Shown in pieces: positions 58,798-64,000 of a stretch of DNA of 64,000 bases. The notes beneath the pieces are model-generated. The model was not told the DNA's origin. It ran no database searches and saw only the letters and a list, made by a program, of their open reading frames with translations. The position numbers and the translations under genes were made by a program. The first letter of the stretch is position 1, and each line of letters starts with the position of its first letter. The stretch lies in the NCBI GenBank assembly GCA_963844315.1, contig CAWJOC010000028.1, positions 62,001 to 126,000 of the forward strand, read 5' to 3'. Source of the DNA: CAWAVN01 sp963844315 (GTDB lineage Bacteria; Planctomycetota; Planctomycetia; Planctomycetales; Planctomycetaceae).

Positions 58798-58873
58798 GAC
58801 CGGGTACGCAAACTGGAAAAGCGGTCACATTGAGGGTGTGGCGATTTTGTGGGTTCGACTCCCATCTCGGTCA
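58798..58873 (+). tRNA. tRNA-Leu-like (GAG), short extra arm
   Basis: Acceptor GACCGGG/CTCGGTC, anticodon stem TCACA/TGTGG, loop TTGAGGG. Variable region 7 nt (CGATTTT), no arm. Confidence 0.65.
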
Positions 58874-58893
58874 CTACAAGTTCAATCCCTATT

Positions 58894-58965
58894 GGTCTCC
58901 AGGTGTTTCAGGCCGCACGCCGCTTTGGTAGAGCGGAAGACCGGGTTCAATTCCCGGGTTGACCT
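58894..58965 (+). tRNA. tRNA-Thr (GGT)
   Basis: Acceptor GGTCTCC/GTTGACC with two mismatches, D stem GTGT/GCAC, anticodon stem CCGCT/AGCGG with loop TTGGTAG, T arm CCGGGTTCAATTCCCGG. Confidence 0.6.
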
Positions 58966-58978
58966 CTAGTATTTCATC

Positions 58979-59049
58979 GGGCTCATGGTCCAAAGGGAAG
59001 ACACCGCTCTGGCGTGGCGGAGATTCGGGTTCGATTCCCGGTGGGTCCA
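58979..59049 (+). tRNA. tRNA-Ala (GGC)
   Basis: Acceptor GGGCTCA/TGGGTCC, anticodon stem CCGCT/GGCGG, loop CTGGCGT. Similar in body to tRNA-Ala (CGC). Confidence 0.75.
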
Positions 59050-59050
59050 A

Positions 59051-59170
59051 TTTAGGCTGTAGGCTATAGACTTTAGGCTGTAGGAAAACAGGCTCAATCT
59101 GGTTTGGCCGTCAAGTAAAAATTGGGAACCTTGTTTTCTCTTCCTACAGCCTACGGACTACGGCCTAAAG
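59051..59170. repeat. Inverted repeat with TTTAGGCTGTAGG arms
   Basis: TTTAGGCTGTAGGCTATAGA on the left faces its near-complement (CCTACGGACTACGGCCTAAA) on the right, with internal repeats of TTAGGCTGTAGG. It lies between the last Ala and Ser tRNAs. Confidence 0.7.
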
Positions 59171-59178
59171 CCTCTCAC

Positions 59179-59265
59179 GGAAGGTAGCCGGATATGGTTT
59201 GCCGGGCCGCACTGCTAATGCGTGCCCCTCGAAAGGGGATGTGGGTTCGACTCCCATGCCTTCCG
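59179..59265 (+). tRNA. tRNA-Ser (GCT)
   Basis: Acceptor GGAAGGT/GCCTTCC, anticodon loop CTGCTAA, long extra arm (CCCCTCGAAAGGGG). Last gene of the array. Confidence 0.88.
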
Positions 59266-59296
59266 CTTCTTATCCTAAAGCCCGGCTCGAAGGAGT

Positions 59297-59913
59297 TCAG
59301 GCTGTCCCATCTCCGGACGTGGGTGGATCGTAGATTACGATGTAAGCCTTCAATTCGACGCCCGAAACGCTTAGCTCGATTTCTTTTAGCCGAATGGAGT
59401 GGGCCGGCTCTAAGGCGTTCCCGCACGGCTGGCGAAATCAGCACTTCTCCGGGTTGGGCCACATCCTCTCCCAACTTATAGGCGAGGTTCACGGCGTTCC
59501 CAAAGCAGTCGGCTTCTCCAATCATGAGGATCTCGCCATAGTCAATGCCGATGCTGAAGGCGAGCGCCATTCCTTCTTTGGCCGAGGCTGCCGTGGCCTG
59601 GTGCATGGCGATGGCCGCTTCCACGGCGCGCCGTGGTTCATCGAACACGGCCAACAGATTGTCCGCGTCATACTTGACCACCTCGCCCCGATGGCCGAGC
59701 ACGATCGGCAGCGTCAGCCGATGCATCTGGCGGATTTTGCACAAGTACGGGAAAAATGCCGTCCCGACGGACTGAAAGCGTGAAGTTGCTCATGTCTAGG
59801 GCCAGCACGGCCTTAGGCTTTTCAAAGGCGTCGCGGAGCAATCGCTCGATCGCGGGTCGCTCTTCGGGCGATGCGGCGGTCAGCCGGTCCAGTAACATTG
59901 AGAATGCGTTCAT
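59297..59913 (-). CDS. Small class III nucleotide cyclase (frameshifted)
   Basis: A protein of about 205 residues, nearly only the catalytic domain. The first metal Asp lies in LALDMSNFTLSV and the second in KYDADNLLAVFDEPRRAVEA. The substrate region shows GIDYGEILMIGEADCFGNAV, NLAYKLGEDVAQPGEVLISP, and the end KEIELSVSGVELKAYIV. Frame breaks near 59740 and 59395 divide it. Domains usually found before such a cyclase (HAMP, receiver, TPR) are missing. It is probably a standalone adenylate or guanylate cyclase; the nucleotide choice is not resolved. It lies convergent to the tRNA array. Confidence 0.75.
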
Positions 59914-60176
59914 CAGCGGACTCCGCCAGCGGCAGTCGAATGAGAAAGTGTTTGCTCAATTTGCTCTGTTTCGCGTGCCAATGAATTGTAAAATACGCCA
60001 GCCACTCTGGGACCACAAGGTCTCACTTTCAATTGCCGAACCTTTGGAGTGCGTGCGAGAATGAAACGACCTCGCTCCCGGCGCATCAATCGAGCACTGG
60101 GGCGAGGTCGCACGGCAGCTAAATCTCCTATTTCACGTTTGGGATTCTAGGCCAAACGTCTTGCAATAGGGTTTGC

Positions 60177-60659
60177 TCAAGGCGTGGAAATTGTTCCCTC
60201 AAAGTCCCCAATCGTCGTTCCCGCGATCCGGTCAAACAGGCGCTCGACAACGAAGCCGCCCGTGGCGCCGGCGAACCGGCCCGTCGAGCGGTCGGGATCA
60301 ATGGTCGCGGTCTCCACGATGGAAACGATGCCGATGGTCGCGGTCGGCATGGCTTGGCCGGTAAAGGTCGCAATCAGTGTGTCACCATTGGCTGCGATAA
60401 ACTCGTAATCTCCCTCCGCGGTTCGAGTCGGAAGATCGACGAGGTGTGGGACGCTGACGACGAAGTGGCCCAATTGGGTCGCGTTTCCCGTGGCCTCCAC
60501 GAGGACGAAATCGGTTTGGGGATCCACCATTTCGCGGCTAACGACTCCTTCGAGTCTTCCATTGAAAGGAACCTGTTCCCCGGCGGAAATGGGGCTGAGA
60601 AGACCCACGACCATCAGACCGGCGAGTACGAAACCTGTTGCGAAACTGTGACGCTGCAT
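60177..60659 (-). CDS. Small secreted protein
   Basis: The start at 60659 gives a signal peptide (FATGFVLAGLMVVGLLSPIS). The mature part (about 135 residues) is rich in Thr, Val and Gly with short strands (LIATFTGQAMPTATIGIVSI, DPDRSTGRFAGATGGFVVER). It ends DFEGTISTP. The pattern resembles small beta-sandwich secreted proteins often found in planctomycetes. No family can be named. Confidence 0.65.
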   Translation of the reverse strand: MQRHSFATGFVLAGLMVVGLLSPISAGEQVPFNGRLEGVVSREMVDPQTDFVLVEATGNATQLGHFVVSVPHLVDLPTRTAEGDYEFIAANGDTLIATFTGQAMPTATIGIVSIVETATIDPDRSTGRFAGATGGFVVERLFDRIAGTTIGDFEGTISTP

Positions 60660-60798
60660 GGCAATTCTCCTTGCGGTCTGCGATAAAAGGGTATTGCCGC
60701 GTTCCCAGCGCGCAGACCGAGCGCCGGGGCGAGGCCACAAGGCCAGTGAATGTCCTGCTTAGCGGTTGGGATTCACTGGCCGATTTTGTTCTGTGAAA

Positions 60799-61791
60799 CT
60801 AGAAATCTGAGCCGAGGACTTCGGAGCCTTTCGGAGTGATAGCGGCCCACCAAGTTTGCCCGCTCATGCTTGGATTCAAAGTGCGGACGCTGCCATCGGC
60901 GAGGCCCACCAGGATGCCCGCGTGTGAGGTCGAGGCCCGGGTCGGATCGCAGTTGCCAAGATACGGCGTGGGGCGGACTTGAAACTTCGAGCCGGGGCCA
61001 ATGGCGTTTGGAGCACCGCGTATGGCCAGGGCGCCGATGGCAAAGCCCGTTTGATACGCCTGACCGGGCGGATTCATGGGTTCCGGCAGCCAAGGAAATA
61101 CGGCAGCGGTGCAATAGGCCCAGGCATTCCCGCCGTCGCCCAAGATCGGGGGCAAGATGGAATTGGAACATCGGGCATACTTCTCGGCGTGCAGAATTGT
61201 GTTGGAAGTCCCATCGGGGAAGTCGGCGGTGATCCGGGCTTTGCCCTGGGGAATGTCAATGGGCGCGCTGGTGCGGGGATCCCGTGCTGACACCAAAGCA
61301 TTGACCGCATAACTCGACGCGCCGAAGGAAAACCCATCGACGACTAAGACGCCATTCGTCCCTGTGCTCGAATCCGACGGGCAAAGGAAGACGGGCACGG
61401 GCTGGCTATAGACCTGGTTGTTGCCGGGGTAATGAACCATCAATGGTCCCACGGGAGACGGGAAGGGCACGCTCCCTAGCGAGTTGTTGAAAAGATTGCC
61501 TTGATCGAGATAAGGCAGCAAGTGGAAAAACCAGGTGCCGAACACGCCGTTATTTTCCGCAGGATAATACCCGACGCCGGGGGGCAGGTGCCGATGCGTG
61601 TCGTGATGTTGGTGGGCGGCCAATCCGAGTTGCTTTAAGTTGTTGCCGCATTGCATCCGCCGACCGGCTTCGCGGGCGGCTTGCACCGCGGGCAATAGCA
61701 GGCCCAGTAACAGGCTGATGATGGCCATGACGACCAAGAGTTCGATCATCGTGAAACCGCGCCGTTTGGGCATCGTCTGGTACTTCATCAT
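60799..61791 (-). CDS. DUF1559 pseudopilin-like secreted protein C
   Basis: Intact, about 330 residues from the ATG at 61791. The prepilin signal is KRRGFTMIELLVVMAIISLL, with Glu at position 5 of the mature part. Family blocks: LLPAVQAAREAGRRMQCGNN, LKQLGLAAHQHHDTH, FLCPSDSSTGTNG, DGTSNTILHAEKYARCSN and SHAGILVGLADGSVRTLNP. It is less similar to A and B than those are to each other. It lies in the same direction as the WD40 protein upstream, 75 bp away. Confidence 0.88.
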   Translation of the reverse strand: MMKYQTMPKRRGFTMIELLVVMAIISLLLGLLLPAVQAAREAGRRMQCGNNLKQLGLAAHQHHDTHRHLPPGVGYYPAENNGVFGTWFFHLLPYLDQGNLFNNSLGSVPFPSPVGPLMVHYPGNNQVYSQPVPVFLCPSDSSTGTNGVLVVDGFSFGASSYAVNALVSARDPRTSAPIDIPQGKARITADFPDGTSNTILHAEKYARCSNSILPPILGDGGNAWAYCTAAVFPWLPEPMNPPGQAYQTGFAIGALAIRGAPNAIGPGSKFQVRPTPYLGNCDPTRASTSHAGILVGLADGSVRTLNPSMSGQTWWAAITPKGSEVLGSDF

Positions 61792-61865
61792 GGCTGGTCT
61801 CTGTTGAATGACCAAAAGGATCCCATCGGACGAAGGGAACAACATCCATCCTGCGAGAACGTGCA

Positions 61866-64000
61866 TTACGGTTGGGAGATTTCATCCAGTCCCGTCACGT
61901 TCCAGACTTTGATCGTATGATCGCGGCTTCCCGAAACCAGTTGGCTGCCGTCGGGAGTAAATGCGAGACTGCTGACCAGCCCCATGTGGCCGCGGAAGCA
62001 ATGCACCTGTTGGCCGGTCTGGCTATTCCAGATTTTGATCGTGCTGTCTTCGCCTGCGGAGGCAATCCACCGCCCTTGGTCATTGGGGCTAAAGGCCACG
62101 GAATAAATATCTCCGTCGTGCCCCCGCATCGTCTTGAGTTCCTGGCCGGTCTCGACATCCCAAATTTTGACCGTGTAATCCTCGCCCCCCGTGGCCAGTC
62201 GGCGGCTGTCCGGGCTGAAGGCAATATTCAAGCATTGCGCGTGAAGCCGGCCTTGGACGATGAGCCGGGCTTTCTGCTGTTCCATAAGTCGAGCGGCGTC
62301 CCAAAGCTTGACCACGCCATCATCGCTCACCGACGCCAAATGCTTTCCATCCCGGCTGAACGCCACGCCCCGAATGACCCGGTCGTGAGTGCCAAGCGTT
62401 GAGAGCGGTTCGCCGGTCCTCGCATCCCAGACTTGGATGGACTGGTTGGCACTCCCTGTGACCAGGTATTGACCATTGGGGCTGAACGCGGCCGAGAAGT
62501 ATTCCGGTCCGATCGGTAGCTCGAAGGCGGCCTGTCCGGTCTGGGCATTCCAAACCTTGACGGTAAAGAGTCCGCCGCTCCTCCCCCCGGAAGCGATTCG
62601 TCCGCCATCGGGATGCCAGGCCACGCAAAACACGATATTGCCTTGGCCGTTGTACTCCAAATCGACTCGGCCCGATTGAAGATCCCAGACTTTGACCGGC
62701 ATGCTCCAGCCCCCCGAAACAACCCGTCGGCCATCGGGGCTGACGGCCAGGCTCCAGATTTCATCAGCGTGTTTTTCAAAGGTCTTCGCCTCTTGGCCTT
62801 CGTGCCCCTGGAGAGGGGAGGCATCCCAAATGCGGATCGTCCCATCCGTACCGGCGGAGGCGAGCAGATCGCCTTCGGGACTAAAGGCCACGCATTCGCA
62901 ACTTCCGGTATGGCCTCGGAGGCCCAGGACTTCCCGGTCCGTGGCCGCGTCCCAGAGCCTGACGGTTTTTCCTTCTCCCGAGGAGGCGATGTACCGCCCA
63001 TCGGGGCTGAATGCCACGCACAACACCAGTCCGCTTTGGGGAATCGTCCGCGCGTGTCCGCCTGTCGCCACGTCCCAGACATCGATTCGCCGGTCGAAGC
63101 TCGCGGTGGCCAGCTTCCGGCTTTCTCGGTCAAACGCCACCGCAACCACGGGATGACGCGTATTCCGATCTTCGTCGAAAGCCACCTGCAATCGAGGCGT
63201 CGCCTCGACATCCCAAAGCTTCACGATGCCTTGCCAACTTCCGGTCGCCAACTGCCCCTCGCGATTAAACGCCACGCTGATGGAGCGCTTGTCGTACCCG
63301 GTGATTGACTGTAAGAGCAGATCATTCTTCCAGTCCCAGATATTCATGACGCCATCATTTCCCGCCGCAAGCTGTCGGCCATCGCGGGGATTGAACGCCA
63401 CCGCATACGCCGTCCCTTGAACTTGAAGGGATTCGCTGGCTTGGGTGAAGACGGCGAGGCCGGTGGACAAGTCCCAGACCTTGACCTTCTTGTCCGCCCC
63501 AATGGAAGCCAGATGGTTTCCATCCGCGTGAAACGCCACACTGGAAACAAACCCGCCATGACCATTCTCAATAACCTTAACCGTCTGCCAAGTCTTTCGA
63601 TCCCAAATCTTGATGTTTCCATCCCCGCCCGCCGAGGCCAGCCGATCCCCCGTGGGGCTGAACGCGATGCTGTTGATCTCGCTTTTCTCTTTCAGGATGA
63701 TCGGCTCCACCCGGCAGACCCGCATCAGATAATGCCACTCCCACCCGCGGAGATCTTTCGGGCAATCCTCCAAGAGTTGGAGGGCCCGCCCCAAGTTATT
63801 GACGGCCAATTCGCGGTGGGCCAAAGAGATTCGGTGATAATAGGCATCCTGCCGCTCGCGCTTCAGCGTCTCTTCAAGATCGCCCTTGGCTTTCGTCTCG
63901 GCTTCGAGTGCATTCTCCGTCACGTGTTGTTCCTGGGCGATGAGGTGCGAACTCCGCATCAAGGCGGCCACCGTGACCAGGACGGCCAAGGCCATGAGGA
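61866..64000 (-). CDS. WD40-repeat protein (C-terminal part of a likely Ser/Thr kinase; cut by window edge)
   Basis: The frame runs off the right edge. The visible part begins with a transmembrane segment (ALAVLVTVAALMRSSHLIAQ), a coiled-coil (ENALEAETKAKGDLEETLKR) and the segment LRGWEWHYLMRVC, a marker of planctomycete kinase/WD40 proteins. It then carries about 13 WD40 repeats (INSIAFSPTGDRLASAGGDG, IWDRKTW and so on) to the end. The kinase domain presumably lies beyond the window. It is intact here, unlike the gene at 817-5443. Confidence 0.85.
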   Translation of the reverse strand, partial: LMALAVLVTVAALMRSSHLIAQEQHVTENALEAETKAKGDLEETLKRERQDAYYHRISLAHRELAVNNLGRALQLLEDCPKDLRGWEWHYLMRVCRVEPIILKEKSEINSIAFSPTGDRLASAGGDGNIKIWDRKTWQTVKVIENGHGGFVSSVAFHADGNHLASIGADKKVKVWDLSTGLAVFTQASESLQVQGTAYAVAFNPRDGRQLAAGNDGVMNIWDWKNDLLLQSITGYDKRSISVAFNREGQLATGSWQGIVKLWDVEATPRLQVAFDEDRNTRHPVVAVAFDRESRKLATASFDRRIDVWDVATGGHARTIPQSGLVLCVAFSPDGRYIASSGEGKTVRLWDAATDREVLGLRGHTGSCECVAFSPEGDLLASAGTDGTIRIWDASPLQGHEGQEAKTFEKHADEIWSLAVSPDGRRVVSGGWSMPVKVWDLQSGRVDLEYNGQGNIVFCVAWHPDGGRIASGGRSGGLFTVKVWNAQTGQAAFELPIGPEYFSAAFSPNGQYLVTGSANQSIQVWDARTGEPLSTLGTHDRVIRGVAFSRDGKHLASVSDDGVVKLWDAARLMEQQKARLIVQGRLHAQCLNIAFSPDSRRLATGGEDYTVKIWDVETGQELKTMRGHDGDIYSVAFSPNDQGRWIASAGEDSTIKIWNSQTGQQVHCFRGHMGLVSSLAFTPDGSQLVSGSRDHTIKVWNVTGLDEISQP

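Noticed and set aside
1..64000. CRISPR array, rRNA operon or prophage
   Set aside because: No regular repeat-spacer pattern, rRNA segment or phage structural gene was seen.

Overview
The window looks like a chromosomal segment of a GC-rich planctomycete (Pirellulales/Gemmatales-like; inferred from gene families only, since there is no rRNA or taxonomic marker). Typical signs are three DUF1559 pseudopilin-like proteins, Ser/Thr kinase/WD40 giants, CRTAC1 (FG-GAP plus ASPIC/UnbV) secreted proteins, a seven-heme cytochrome c, a sulfatase, and dispersed palindromic repeats. About 30 places show a reading frame broken by what looks like a single missing base (for example in selA, a D-aminoacylase, a KaiC-like gene and PFK). 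The pattern is so regular that it is probably assembly error, so many genes are given here as one locus spanning several frames.

Layout. 0-5.4 kb: partial secreted TPR protein, a small membrane protein, and a kinase/WD40/HAF-repeat fusion. 5.8-11.2 kb: a CRTAC1 protein with an in-frame UGA, a TPR protein and a second CRTAC1 protein. 11.5-13.9 kb: tandem DUF1559 genes with duplicated terminators. 14.1-19.0 kb: four-gene operon (TPR, membrane protein, 7-heme cytochrome, SGNH-TPR protein). 19.1-25.6 kb: selenocysteine locus, with an oxidoreductase-SelD fusion divergent from selB-selA, then tRNA-Sec. 25.7-28.8 kb: coupled KaiC-like ATPase and hybrid histidine kinase. 28.9-43.1 kb: sulfatase, ABC-2 exporter, PQQ propeller protein, D-aminoacylase-like hydrolase, DinG-like helicase, FG-GAP protein, TPR/beta-barrel protein and a secreted protein. 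43.2-50.2 kb: FHA-GAF-PP2C phosphatase, PPi-type phosphofructokinase with a double-SIS protein, amidotransferase-like protein and a HEAT/heme-motif protein. 50.2-51.8 kb: a complete ISKra4-like insertion sequence with a 9-bp target duplication. 51.9-56.1 kb: acpS, DUF1499 protein, a protease-LamG-transglutaminase-TPR fusion and a C39-like membrane protein. 56.5-59.3 kb: an array of 22 tRNA-like genes, all on the + strand. 59.3-64 kb: small nucleotide cyclase, secreted protein, third DUF1559 protein and a WD40 protein cut by the window edge.

The most exciting point is a link between two parts of the window. It carries the whole selenocysteine insertion machinery, and the CRTAC1 gene at 5826-8232 has an in-frame UGA followed 13 nt later by a 7-bp hairpin with a 6-nt loop, the placement expected of a bacterial SECIS element. 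This suggests a membrane-anchored or exported selenoprotein with a Sec-Thr-Cys motif in the FG-GAP/ASPIC family. The second notable system is the tRNA array, which contains leucine-anticodon tRNAs without the long variable arm and two CAT tRNAs with miniature D arms.
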